Both the position numbers and the translations under genes were made by a program. The notes under the pieces are model-generated. The model searched no databases and had not been told where the DNA came from. It saw only the letters and a list, made by a program, of their open reading frames with translations. This document shows, one piece after another, positions 20,484 through 29,310 of a stretch of DNA of 64,000 nucleotides. Numbering within the stretch: the stretch's first letter is position 1; every line of letters starts with the position of its first letter. The DNA is from Aquimarina sp. TRL1 (GTDB lineage: Bacteria > Bacteroidota > Bacteroidia > Flavobacteriales > Flavobacteriaceae), in the NCBI RefSeq assembly GCF_013365535.1, contig NZ_CP053590.1:2966501-3030500 (forward strand). Reading direction: 5' to 3'.

Positions 20484-21410
20484 ATGAAAGTTACAGTTGT
20501 AGGAGCTGGTGCAGTAGGCGCGAGTTGTGCCGAATATATTGCAATTAAAGATTTTGCTTCGGAAGTAGTGTTGTTGGATATCAAAGAAGGATACGCAGAA
20601 GGAAAAGCAATGGACTTGATGCAGACAGCCTCTTTAAATGGATTCGATACTAAAATTACAGGAAGTACAAATGACTATTCTAAAACTGCTAATAGCGATA
20701 TAGCTGTAATTACTTCGGGGATTCCTCGTAAGCCGGGAATGACCAGAGAAGAATTGATAGGAATTAATGCCGGGATTGTAAAATCTGTGGTAGCCAGTTT
20801 GGTAGAGCACTCTCCTAATGCAATTATCATAGTAGTGAGTAATCCAATGGATACGATGACTTATTTAGCGCATAAAACAACCGATATTCCTAAGAATAGA
20901 ATTATAGGAATGGGGGGAGCTCTGGATAGTGCACGTTTTAAGTATCGATTAGCAGAAGCATTAGAAGCGCCAATTTCTGATGTAGACGGTATGGTAATCG
21001 GAGGTCATAGTGATAAAGGGATGGTTCCGCTTACTAGATTAGCTACCAGAAATAGTGTGCCAGTTTCAGAATTTATTACTGAAGAGCGTTTAGAGCAAGT
21101 TTCTGCAGATACTAAGGTGGGAGGAGCTACATTAACGAAGTTGTTAGGAACTTCTGCTTGGTACGCTCCGGGAGCAGCAGTATCTGGATTAGTACAAGCA
21201 ATCGCTTGTGACCAGAAAAAAATATTCCCTTGTTCTACATACTTAGAAGGAGAATATGGATTAAATGATATTTGTATTGGAGTTCCTGTTGTTTTAGGTA
21301 AAAACGGAATCGAAAAAGTTGTAGAAATAGCACTTTCTGATGCAGAAAAAGCAAAACTTGCTGAGAGCGCAGAAGGAGTTAAGAAAACAAACGGATTGTT
21401 GGAATTATAA
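20484..21410 (+). CDS. mdh: Malate dehydrogenase
   Basis: A 308-residue NAD-dependent dehydrogenase of the LDH/MDH family. The nucleotide fold GAGAVGAS (7-14) ends in an acidic LDIKEG, which favours NAD. Substrate arginines lie in SGIPRKPGMTR, and the catalytic His is in GGHSD near 172. It interconverts malate and oxaloacetate in the TCA cycle. The promoter has TATTTTCG about 40 bp upstream, one base off consensus. It is followed by a terminator and stands as a single gene. Confidence 0.94.
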   Translation: MKVTVVGAGAVGASCAEYIAIKDFASEVVLLDIKEGYAEGKAMDLMQTASLNGFDTKITGSTNDYSKTANSDIAVITSGIPRKPGMTREELIGINAGIVKSVVASLVEHSPNAIIIVVSNPMDTMTYLAHKTTDIPKNRIIGMGGALDSARFKYRLAEALEAPISDVDGMVIGGHSDKGMVPLTRLATRNSVPVSEFITEERLEQVSADTKVGGATLTKLLGTSAWYAPGAAVSGLVQAIACDQKKIFPCSTYLEGEYGLNDICIGVPVVLGKNGIEKVVEIALSDAEKAKLAESAEGVKKTNGLLEL

Positions 21411-21434
21411 TTCTAAATCTGATAAAAAATGATG

Positions 21435-21457
21435 AAAGCTGCCATAAGGCAGCTTTT
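21435..21457 (+). terminator. Terminator of mdh
   Basis: AAAGCTGCC (21435-21443) pairs with GGCAGCTTT (21448-21456) around a four-base loop, followed by T. Confidence 0.8.
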
Positions 21458-21520
21458 GTTGTTTCTGGAAGAATGTTATAGATATTTTTTAGAAGTCTTT
21501 TTATGCAGTTTTAATTTTTT

Positions 21521-21528
21521 TATATTTG
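21521..21528 (+). promoter_or_regulatory. TAnnTTTG promoter element directly before a start codon
   Basis: TATATTTG ends four bases before the ATG at 21533. Transcription should begin at or next to the start codon, implying a leaderless or nearly leaderless message. Confidence 0.65.
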
Positions 21529-21532
21529 CAGG

Positions 21533-22153
21533 ATGGAGAAAAAATGGTACTTCAGAATTTTAATTGCTGTGTTTGGGTTGCTGATGGTTACCCAGCAACA
21601 AACTGTAGTACCTAATCAGGAAATCGTACTTGAATTTACTGATGTAGAAGTAACTTCTCAAGAGGCAAAAAAAGCAATTGCCACTATTAAAAGACAGCTG
21701 GAAACTATTGGAGTAGAGAATGCAAAGGTGTCCGAAGAACTCGAAAATGGAAAGCTGAAGATAACTTACTATAGTGAAGCAGATGTAGCCTTTATTAAAA
21801 AAGAACTTTCCAAAGAACAGCGGATCGTATTTGATCATGTATTATATGATCAAGATAATGAAGGAGAACAGTTTCCGCTACATAAAAGCGATAAAGAATA
21901 CAATATTAAAATATATGAAATCCAGCAAAGTACAGATTTGGATGGAGATATTAATGCTAAATATATTGTAGAGTTAACAGATAAGCAGGGGGAAAATACT
22001 GATAGAGATTGTTCTGTATCTGTTATAACAAAAACTTTTGATACGATAGAGCTGCAAAACAAAGTAGCTCAAAAAGTAAATAGAGCCGTTGTAATGGCTA
22101 TTGACTGCACATCACGTATCATACCTGAGGTTAGAGCCGGTCCTGCTTCCTAA
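21533..22153 (+). CDS. Exported protein with SecD-P1-like region, upstream of secDF
   Basis: A 206-residue protein with one N-terminal signal or anchor segment (about 6-20). Residues about 45-105 resemble the periplasmic P1 repeat of the SecDF encoded just downstream: a helix with spaced Ile/Arg, then the GV turn, a strand after EEL-x-x-GKL, D-x-x-x-IKK-x-L, and a closing F-x-x-V strand. The matching part of SecDF is about residues 185-245. It may be a stand-alone relative of the SecD periplasmic domain and assist SecDF (inference). The C-terminal part, with two Cys (DRDCSV, AIDCTS), is not recognised. Confidence 0.7.
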   Translation: MEKKWYFRILIAVFGLLMVTQQQTVVPNQEIVLEFTDVEVTSQEAKKAIATIKRQLETIGVENAKVSEELENGKLKITYYSEADVAFIKKELSKEQRIVFDHVLYDQDNEGEQFPLHKSDKEYNIKIYEIQQSTDLDGDINAKYIVELTDKQGENTDRDCSVSVITKTFDTIELQNKVAQKVNRAVVMAIDCTSRIIPEVRAGPAS

Positions 22154-22370
22154 CCAGGAATTCAGATTCTTCAGAAAGAATTCCTAAAAAAACAAATCAC
22201 AAATTCTAAAAGTTAAAAAGAACAACATTTTCATAATGAAGGAAAATCGTTGAACTTTTTTTAGAAACTTACTTACTATAAAAATTAATAATTAAAACTA
22301 ATCGTCAGCCCAGAAATAACCCTTTTTTTAGGGAGAGTTTATGGGAATTTTGGCCAAAAAACAAACAATA

Positions 22371-25300
22371 ATGCAAAACAAAGGTATTGTTAGGGTGTTT
22401 GCGATTTTATTTGGATTGGTGTGTATTTACCAATTATCGTATACATATTTGACCTACACAAAAGAAAAAGAAGCAGAAACGTATGCGCAGCAGAAATACC
22501 CTGCAGAAGATGCTTCTAAATTAAGAGAAATCGCTCAGCGTCAATATTTGGATTCTATAGGAAAAGAAGAAATTTTCGCGGGAATCAGTTATAATGATGC
22601 AAAGGATAAAGAACTTAATAAAGGACTTGACCTTAAAGGAGGAATTAATGTGATTCTTCAGATTTCGGTAAAAGATATTTTAAAAGGATTAGCGAATTAT
22701 TCTAAAGATCCTTCTTTTAATAAAGCGTTACTTGCTACTGATGAAACACAAAAAAATAGTCAAAACGATTATATTGATGATTTCTTCAAAGAATTTGAGA
22801 AAATTCCAGACGCTAAATTTGCATCTCCTGATATTTTCGCTAATAAAAACCTGAGTGATGATATCACATATGATATGACGAATGAGCAGGTAAAACCTGT
22901 TTTGAAAAAGAAAATAAATGAGTCGGTAACATCTGCTTTTGAAGTATTGCGTAAACGTATTGATAAGTTTGGGGTAACACAACCAAATATTCAGCGTTTA
23001 GGAGAATCAGGACGTATTCTGGTAGAGTTGCCAGGAGCAAAAGATGTAGATAGAGTTAAGAAACTATTGCAAAGTACAGCACAGTTAGAATTCTGGGATG
23101 TATATAAAATGGAAGAAGTTTTTCCTTTTTTATCTGCCGCAAACAATTTGCTAAAAGAAAGAGAAGAGCAGCAAAAGAAGACAGCTGATAAGGTTGCAGA
23201 AACAAGCGAGATTGCATCTGACTCTACAAAAGTAGATTCGACAGCATCAAAAGAAGATGCAGCAATTGCAGATCTTTTGGAAGATGCAGAAGATTCTACA
23301 AATTTAGAAAAAGCTGTAAACCCGTTATTTGATTTAATTGCTGGGCCAGGAAGACAATCAGGACCAGTTGTTGTTAGTGTAGCAATTAAAGATACAGCAC
23401 AATTCAGTGCGTATTTAAGAGACCCTCAGGTGCGAGCATTATTGCCTGTAGAGCAGCGATATGCTAAGTTCGTTTGGGGAAAACAAGTAAAAGACGTTCC
23501 ATTCTTAGATCTATATGCATTAAAAGGAAATAGAGATAATGTAGCAGAACTAAGTGGGGGAGTAATTACTGATGCAAGACAGGAGTATAATCAGGTTGGA
23601 CAGGTAACTGTAACCATGCAGATGGATGGTAAAGGAGCTAAGAAATGGGAAGAAATGACGGGTAGAGCCTTTAGTCAAAGAAGCCAGATAGCAATTGTAC
23701 TTGATGATGTAGTATATTCAGCACCAGGAGTAACAAGTGGCCCTATTGGTGGAGGAAGAAGTGAAATTACCGGAGACTTTGATATTACAGAAGGGCAAGA
23801 TTTAGCAAACGTATTGAGAGCAGGAAAACTGCCTGCTTCTGCAGATATTATCCAAAGTGAAGTTGTTGGACCATCTTTAGGTCAGGAAGCAATTGACAGT
23901 GGAATTATGTCTTTTATAATTGCTTTAGTGTTGATTCTGATATGGATGATTTTCTATTATGGAAAAGCAGGAGCTTTTGCAGATGTTGCTTTGGTGGTAA
24001 ATATCTTATTTATATTCGGAGTATTAGCAGGGTTAAAAGCAGTGTTGACATTACCTGGTATTGCCGGTATTGTATTGACAATTGGTATGTCGGTTGATGC
24101 GAATGTGCTTATTTTTGAAAGAATTCGAGAAGAACTTACAAAAGGGAAATCTCAGAAAGAAGCGATAAAAGACGGATTTAGTAATGCATTGTCTTCTATT
24201 TTAGATGCTAATATTACTACAGGATTAACAGGGCTTATCTTATTAGTATTTGGAACAGGACCTATTAAAGGGTTTGCTACCACTTTATTGATTGGTATTG
24301 CTACATCTTTATTTACTGCAATATTTATTACGAGATTGTTTATTGATGGATATGGTAAAAATGGAAAAGAATTAGCTTTTTCTACCAGTATGACAAAAAA
24401 TCTGTTCAAGAATGTAAACATCGATTTTATAGTAAAAAGAAAAGTGGCGTATATTTTCTCTGCTATCATTGTTTTAGCAGGATTAGGGTCTTTGTTTACG
24501 CAGGGATTAGATCAGGGAGTAGATTTCGTAGGAGGAAGAACATATACTGTACGTTTTGCTAAGGATGTTGTTCCTACAGAAGTAGAAAAAGACTTGATAG
24601 CTGTTTTCGAAAGTGCTCAGGCAAAAACATTAGGGGCAGATAACCAGTTAAAAATAACAACTAAGTACAAGGTTAATGAAACTGGAGAAGAAGTAGATAG
24701 CGAAATCTCTAACAAGTTATTTAGTGCATTAAAACCATATTTGACAGAAGGATTGAGTTATGAAGAATTCTCAAATGGAGATGAAGATAAACAAGTTGGA
24801 ATTATGTCATCTATGAAGGTAGGACCTACTATCGCAGATGATATTAAGCAAGCTGCGTTTTGGTCTGTATTAGGGTCTTTGATAGTGGTATTTTTATATA
24901 TCCTACTTAGATTTAGAAGATGGCAGTTTAGTTTAGGTGCTGTTACTGCTGTATTCCATGATGTATTAGTTGTATTGGGAGTATTCTCTTTGACATGGAA
25001 ATTTATGCCTTTCAATATGGAAATTGATCAGGCGTTTATTGCGGCAATTCTGACAGTGATCGGATACTCTCTGAATGATACCGTGGTTGTATTCGATAGA
25101 ATCCGAGAATTTTTAGGAGAACATACAGGATGGCCATTGAGAAAAACAGTGAATGCTGCATTGAATAGTACATTGAGCCGTACCTTGAATACTTCACTAA
25201 CAACTTTATTAGTATTGGTGACGATATTTATTTTTGCAGTTCCGTTGAGAGGATTCATGTTCTCTCTGATTATCGGGGTGTTGGTAGGTACGTATTCTTC

Positions 25301-25397
25301 ATTATTTATTGCTACTCCTGTAATGTTTGATACGGTGAGTAAAGTAGGTTTAAAAGAGAAAGAAGAAAAACCAAAAGAAGATTTAGTAGAAGCATAA
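22371..25397 (+). CDS. secDF: Protein translocase SecDF (fused)
   Basis: A fused SecD-SecF of about 1008 residues, the usual form in Bacteroidota. It has a first membrane helix, GLDLKGGINV, a large periplasmic region with a Ser/Ala/Glu-rich insert, and SecD helices with GMSVDANVLIFERIREEL. The SecF half has VDFVGGRTYTV and NDTVVVFDRIREF. It uses the proton gradient to pull exported proteins out of the SecYEG channel. The start is placed at MQNKGIVRVF; an in-frame ATG at 22341 would add ten residues that family members I know do not have. A strong terminator follows. Confidence 0.94.
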   Translation: MQNKGIVRVFAILFGLVCIYQLSYTYLTYTKEKEAETYAQQKYPAEDASKLREIAQRQYLDSIGKEEIFAGISYNDAKDKELNKGLDLKGGINVILQISVKDILKGLANYSKDPSFNKALLATDETQKNSQNDYIDDFFKEFEKIPDAKFASPDIFANKNLSDDITYDMTNEQVKPVLKKKINESVTSAFEVLRKRIDKFGVTQPNIQRLGESGRILVELPGAKDVDRVKKLLQSTAQLEFWDVYKMEEVFPFLSAANNLLKEREEQQKKTADKVAETSEIASDSTKVDSTASKEDAAIADLLEDAEDSTNLEKAVNPLFDLIAGPGRQSGPVVVSVAIKDTAQFSAYLRDPQVRALLPVEQRYAKFVWGKQVKDVPFLDLYALKGNRDNVAELSGGVITDARQEYNQVGQVTVTMQMDGKGAKKWEEMTGRAFSQRSQIAIVLDDVVYSAPGVTSGPIGGGRSEITGDFDITEGQDLANVLRAGKLPASADIIQSEVVGPSLGQEAIDSGIMSFIIALVLILIWMIFYYGKAGAFADVALVVNILFIFGVLAGLKAVLTLPGIAGIVLTIGMSVDANVLIFERIREELTKGKSQKEAIKDGFSNALSSILDANITTGLTGLILLVFGTGPIKGFATTLLIGIATSLFTAIFITRLFIDGYGKNGKELAFSTSMTKNLFKNVNIDFIVKRKVAYIFSAIIVLAGLGSLFTQGLDQGVDFVGGRTYTVRFAKDVVPTEVEKDLIAVFESAQAKTLGADNQLKITTKYKVNETGEEVDSEISNKLFSALKPYLTEGLSYEEFSNGDEDKQVGIMSSMKVGPTIADDIKQAAFWSVLGSLIVVFLYILLRFRRWQFSLGAVTAVFHDVLVVLGVFSLTWKFMPFNMEIDQAFIAAILTVIGYSLNDTVVVFDRIREFLGEHTGWPLRKTVNAALNSTLSRTLNTSLTTLLVLVTIFIFAVPLRGFMFSLIIGVLVGTYSSLFIATPVMFDTVSKVGLKEKEEKPKEDLVEA

Positions 25398-25420
25398 TAA
25401 ATATGCATCTATAGCTTAAT

Positions 25421-25460
25421 AAAAGAGCGCCGTTACAATCTTTGTAACGGCGCTCTTTTA
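25421..25460 (+). terminator. Terminator of secDF
   Basis: A 17-bp stem, AAAAGAGCGCCGTTACA (25421-25437) with its complement at 25443-25459, around a short loop. A-rich and T-rich ends let it work in both directions. Confidence 0.9.
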
Positions 25461-25509
25461 TGTTGATATTTTCTGAAGATTGTATTTAGTTTCTTTAGGA
25501 AATGAAAAG

Positions 25510-25992
25510 CTATTTTTTTGTAAAACTAATTTTGTCTCCAGGCTGTAACTTCCATTGATCAGATAGACCGGCATTTATCTCCAGTACATATTGTGCTGGA
25601 GCAGTAGCAGGAAGAGAGGATTCGTCCAGAGGTTTTGCATTTTTTTGAAAATTTATAATAGACTGGTGTTCATCTATAAAAATAATATCAAGAGGAATTA
25701 AGGTGTTTTTCATATAAAAACTAAGCGGTTGACTCTCTGGGTAGATGAATAACATTCCTTCCGAATTTTTCATAGATTTTCGATACATCAGTCCGGTTTC
25801 TTGTTCGTAATCTGAGATAGCGAATTCGATATCCAGTTTTTGTATGGTATCTCCAGATGGTTTTGTGAGATATAGTTCTCCTTCTTTAGTGAAACGTATT
25901 TCAGAAGTTTTAATTGGGGAGTTTGATGTAGGGGTATCCTTGCAGGAGGATATACAAATTAATAAAATGAGGAGTTGATGTATTTTTTTCAT
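25510..25992 (-). CDS. DUF192 family lipoprotein
   Basis: About 160 residues from the start chosen at MKKIHQLL, which gives a clean signal ending ISSC; an upstream in-frame Met at 26025 would bury the signal. The body is a DUF192 domain, with ETGLMYRKSM, GMLFIYPES, FYMKNTLIPLDIIFI and a late VLEINAG. The family is small, exported and of unknown role; a link to archaeal and bacterial surface proteins has been suggested but not settled. Terminators lie on both sides, so it is a single gene. Confidence 0.87.
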   Translation of the reverse strand: MKKIHQLLILLICISSCKDTPTSNSPIKTSEIRFTKEGELYLTKPSGDTIQKLDIEFAISDYEQETGLMYRKSMKNSEGMLFIYPESQPLSFYMKNTLIPLDIIFIDEHQSIINFQKNAKPLDESSLPATAPAQYVLEINAGLSDQWKLQPGDKISFTKK

Positions 25993-26050
25993 GGAAAAAC
26001 AGATTTGTATTGTTAGCCGGATCATACTTTATATAAGTGCTAAAATAATT

Positions 26051-26096
26051 AAAAAAAGCCTGATGTATTCCGGTGCTATACATCAGGCTTTTTTTT
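26051..26096. terminator. Bidirectional terminator after creD operon
   Basis: AAAAAAAGCCTGATGTA (26051-26067) pairs with TACATCAGGCTTTTTTT around a short GC-containing loop. It ends the creD operon on the minus strand. Confidence 0.88.
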
Positions 26097-26117
26097 GAAC
26101 TAAAGAAGTGGTTTATA

Positions 26118-27479
26118 CTATGCTTCTTTATTCCATTCGATACGCCTGGAGACCATCATGATAGTTCCTAAGATGAGGAATAATCCTATGCTCCCTACGA
26201 GCAGTGCATAACTTTCTAATTGTATGATAACAAATATAAAGGTGTATAATGCGATTAGCGATACGGCAATAAATAACATGAACTTAGTGCTTTTTAGTAT
26301 AGTTTTGGAGTATATAGCAATCAATAAGACTACAGCGGCACCGGCAATAACATACGCTTGCAAAAAGCTGGAGTGTTCTGAGATAGATATTAGAAGAGTG
26401 TAAAACATGGATAATGCCAATCCGATCATTAAATATTGAAAAGGGTGAATGGTTATGTTGCTGATGGACTGAATTAGGAAGAAAATTAAAAAGGTTAATG
26501 AGATGACCAGATAACCATATTTTGCTGCGCGCTCACTTTTTTGGTACTCATCTACAGGAATTAGCAATTTGACCCCAAATGCAGATGAAGAAATATGAGG
26601 AAGTTCTCCGAAAAAATCCTGTTCAAATTCTCTGTTGGTTTCTAAAATTTTCCAGGAAGCTTTAAATCCGTCTTTGGATATTTCTTTTGTTTTGGGGTTG
26701 GGAAGGTATTCTCCGTTAAAACTGGGAGACGCCCAATTAGAAGACATGGATACATTGGTCTCACTTCCGATAGGGATAAAACTCAATTCTTCACTTCCGT
26801 TGATTTTTATTCCCAGGCTGAAAGACGTGTTTTTTTCAGAGTTAGGAAGGTCTGTTTCGTTTAGAAACTTTGTTTCCAATGTATACATGTATGCATTTTT
26901 CTTGAATTTGGATCGCAGGGGGTACGTGTTGTTTCCGATTTGTAGGTTTAGATTGCTCTTGATTCCTTTTAGATTGGTAGAGTTAAGAATGATGGTTGCT
27001 TTGTTCCATAAGATATCTTCTTCCTTGATGTCATTGGTTTTAAAATCAGGAGCTTTGAAGGTTCCTTTTAGCTGTATGTCAGAAGTGTATACTACAGATT
27101 CGTAAATACTTCTACCGAGTGTTTCTGACTCGATGGTGGCATCAATATCTAATTGATCGGGAAAGAAGTATGCGTTGTGTTGTGTAATATCGTCTTTTGT
27201 TTCGTAAGTCTTTAATTTTTCGTTCCAGACTTTACTGATATGATGTGTCAGATACGGAACTTTTAGTATTGGTCCGTAAAGGAGTACCTGGTTACCCCAT
27301 TTCTGGTTGATTTCTTTGACGACTTCTTCTTGTCTGTAGGCACGTTCCTGGATAAGGTCTTTGATATAAGCTAAAGGGATTAATAGAATAAGAATTAGAA
27401 AACCCATCATGAGCATTCGAATAGTTAATGACGTTTTTATCCATTGACCAAAAGACTTTTTTTGTTTTTGATGTTCCAT
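26118..27479 (-). CDS. creD: Cell envelope integrity protein CreD
   Basis: A 453-residue inner-membrane protein with one N-terminal helix (about 20-40), a periplasmic domain (about 60-300) and a cluster of C-terminal helices (about 325-450). The N-terminal run LLIPLAYIKDLIQERAYRQ and LYGPILKVPY are CreD signatures. In enterobacteria CreD is controlled by CreBC and affects envelope stress and beta-lactam response. Here the operon is headed instead by a winged-helix regulator locus. It is the last gene, 12 bp after the DUF1361 gene. Confidence 0.9.
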   Translation of the reverse strand: MEHQKQKKSFGQWIKTSLTIRMLMMGFLILILLIPLAYIKDLIQERAYRQEEVVKEINQKWGNQVLLYGPILKVPYLTHHISKVWNEKLKTYETKDDITQHNAYFFPDQLDIDATIESETLGRSIYESVVYTSDIQLKGTFKAPDFKTNDIKEEDILWNKATIILNSTNLKGIKSNLNLQIGNNTYPLRSKFKKNAYMYTLETKFLNETDLPNSEKNTSFSLGIKINGSEELSFIPIGSETNVSMSSNWASPSFNGEYLPNPKTKEISKDGFKASWKILETNREFEQDFFGELPHISSSAFGVKLLIPVDEYQKSERAAKYGYLVISLTFLIFFLIQSISNITIHPFQYLMIGLALSMFYTLLISISEHSSFLQAYVIAGAAVVLLIAIYSKTILKSTKFMLFIAVSLIALYTFIFVIIQLESYALLVGSIGLFLILGTIMMVSRRIEWNKEA

Positions 27480-27491
27480 TATGTGTTTTTT

Positions 27492-28148
27492 TTATTGTTG
27501 TTTGTTATTGAGAAATGATGTGATGTGGTATAAAAGAATTAGAAATGTTCCGAAGCAGATCGTAAAGCCCCAGGTGTTTATATATGAAATAGGATAGATA
27601 ATTCTTCTGCTAATATCAGTAACAATGGCTAAAGGGTTAGTCATAATATCCCAGCTATTCCATCGCAAAACACGTCCGAGATATACGCCGAACCCACATA
27701 ATAAAAAGATTATATAAGTAGCTATGGTAATGATCTTTTTAGGAAGGTGATGGCGGAGAATCTCCTGCATGTTTTTTAAAGCAGCAAACCCGATGATTAG
27801 ACCGTTGATTGCAAAAGAAAGAAGTAATAAAACGTCAAACCATATTGAATCAAGAGAGCTAATTCTGATGTGTTGTAAATCCGTGACGATATAGGGAGCA
27901 TTAGGGAGAAATGCTAGCCAGATGGTAAAACCAATGATTAAGAATAGTTTGTTTTTTCTAAGGCGTTCTGTTTTTAGTAGTAAAGTAATGAAATATGGAA
28001 TACTGGCTAAAAATAGATTCCAAACGAGAAATAGAAAAAATGGAGAACTGGTTTTTACAATTCGTAGCATGAGTAATGCAAAGCTAAAGCAGCTGGTAAT
28101 AGTGAATAAACGAATAAAAGAAATGTCTTTGTTTTGTATTGTTATCAT
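27492..28148 (-). CDS. DUF1361 membrane protein
   Basis: A 218-residue protein with six to seven hydrophobic segments. The DUF1361 core is seen in NLFLASIPYF, WLAFLPNAPYIVTDL and YLGRVLRWNSWD. Function is unknown. It lies between a 95-residue membrane protein and creD with 12-bp gaps on both sides, so it is surely co-transcribed and may belong to the same envelope response (inference). Confidence 0.87.
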   Translation of the reverse strand: MITIQNKDISFIRLFTITSCFSFALLMLRIVKTSSPFFLFLVWNLFLASIPYFITLLLKTERLRKNKLFLIIGFTIWLAFLPNAPYIVTDLQHIRISSLDSIWFDVLLLLSFAINGLIIGFAALKNMQEILRHHLPKKIITIATYIIFLLCGFGVYLGRVLRWNSWDIMTNPLAIVTDISRRIIYPISYINTWGFTICFGTFLILLYHITSFLNNKQQ

Positions 28149-28160
28149 AATGGCGATGTT

Positions 28161-28448
28161 TTAGATTATAAAAGAGAGGTATCCCAGACAAATAGGGATA
28201 TTTAATAGAAATAGACTAATTGTTAGTAAATTTTCTTTGTAGTTTTTATACTTGTAAAAAGCGTTAATCAATAGAGCTACAAGCATGGCGCTATTAATGG
28301 CAAAGGCGATAATCAGGTAAGTGTATCCGGTAGTTATAAAAAATCCTCTTGGATAGATTATATAGGTTAGTAATAAGCAGCTGCCTATTAAAAAGCTGAC
28401 AAAAGCGAGTAATAACGCATTTCTGTTTATAGGTTCATTAAATTTCAT
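28161..28448 (-). CDS. Small membrane protein of unknown function
   Basis: A 95-residue protein with three hydrophobic segments (about 12-32, 38-62, 73-93). No family is recognised. Its start overlaps the end of the Coq4-like gene by 4 bp, a sign of translational coupling, and the DUF1361 gene follows after 12 bp. Confidence 0.75.
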   Translation of the reverse strand: MKFNEPINRNALLLAFVSFLIGSCLLLTYIIYPRGFFITTGYTYLIIAFAINSAMLVALLINAFYKYKNYKENLLTISLFLLNIPICLGYLSFII

Positions 28449-28906
28449 AAAGGTGTTATTGAAAAAATAGTTTGTAATTCTTGTGTGTTTTTGTTTAGTA
28501 GAGGGCGGTAGTTTAATTGATGAAAAGAGAAAGCTCTTTTCCCGTAGTGATATGCGGTATTGAATAGCTGAATTTTATCCAGATATAAAGGAGTGCCTAG
28601 TAATAGTACCGCATAGAGATATGCGCTTCTTTTTCCATTGCCAAGCAAATAATATTGCATAGCAATCTCCTCTGGTACCGAAGTGCCAATGTTAGTTAAT
28701 ACATGGAATACATCGTGATTTTCTAACTTTTCCTGAGGAGAGAAGTTATTGCTTTTTAAGAAAAGACCTAATTCGTAACCAAGTGTTTTTTTGGGATAGG
28801 TCAATAAGTTTGTTATAGATAAATTCCAGGCTTTATTTGTTTTAAACCACTTTTGATAAGGGATTTTACTGTAGTTGTATAGTATTTCTAATAATTTTGC
28901 TCTCAT
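28445..28906 (-). CDS. Coq4-like protein
   Basis: A 153-residue protein carrying the Coq4 zinc motif HDxxHx11E exactly: His64, Asp65, His68 and Glu80 in HDVFHVLTNIGTSVPEE. The following segment with GNGKRSAYLYAV and the YHYGKRA region also fit the family. Coq4 organises or acts in ubiquinone synthesis in eukaryotes and some bacteria, yet Bacteroidota normally use menaquinone, so the role here is open. It leads the creD operon, and a palindromic operator sits 5 bp upstream of its ATG. Confidence 0.75.
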   Translation of the reverse strand: MRAKLLEILYNYSKIPYQKWFKTNKAWNLSITNLLTYPKKTLGYELGLFLKSNNFSPQEKLENHDVFHVLTNIGTSVPEEIAMQYYLLGNGKRSAYLYAVLLLGTPLYLDKIQLFNTAYHYGKRAFSFHQLNYRPLLNKNTQELQTIFSITPL

Positions 28907-28911
28907 GTTTT

Positions 28912-28933
28912 AAAGTACTTTGAATTTCAAAGT
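28912..28933 (-). promoter_or_regulatory. Operator site 1 (CAAAGT palindrome) of creD operon
   Basis: On the minus strand, ACTTTG-N5-CAAAGT is followed directly by ACTTT, giving a palindrome of 17 bp plus a third half-site. It lies 5 bp before the Coq4-like ATG. It matches site 2 at 29923-29944 in 19 of 22 positions. Confidence 0.6.
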
Positions 28934-28963
28934 TTATGTATAAAAAAATATACCTTCTTCCTT

Positions 28964-29257
28964 TTATTGTTTTAATAGTTTCTCTATTGCTTCTACGTGT
29001 TTTCTGAATGCGATACGCCCCTCTTTAGTAGTGCTGTATCTCGTGTTAGGTTTACGCCCGATAAAAGATTTTTCGACATTGATATAGTTTTCTTTTTCCA
29101 GTGCTTTAGTGTGGCTTGCCAAATTACCATCGGTGACTCCGAGAAGCTCTTTTAGAGTTTTAAAATCAGCATATTCATTAACCATCAGAATAGACATGAT
29201 TCCCAATCGAATTCTATGGTCAAAAGCTTTATTTATATTATTGATGATGCTGCTCAT
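28964..29257 (-). CDS. Winged-helix transcriptional regulator (HTH_34 type)
   Basis: A 97-residue DNA-binding protein. The helix-turn-helix with wing spans about 12-80: DHRIRLGIMSIL, then LKELLGVTDGNLASHTKALE as recognition region, and the GRKPNTRYSTTKEGR wing. This is the ArsR/MarR-like HTH_34 fold, commonly found next to small membrane proteins. It lies between two palindromic operator sites that abut the start codons of the genes on either side, so it most likely binds them (inference). Confidence 0.85.
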   Translation of the reverse strand: MSSIINNINKAFDHRIRLGIMSILMVNEYADFKTLKELLGVTDGNLASHTKALEKENYINVEKSFIGRKPNTRYSTTKEGRIAFRKHVEAIEKLLKQ

Positions 29258-29310
29258 GAATATATGATTTCAAAATAATTGATCAGTTGCAAAGGTTACA
29301 AAAGTTTTAT

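Noticed and set aside
25028-25408. Minus-strand frame at the end of secDF
   Set aside because: Shadow frame; it also runs across the conserved SecF helices.
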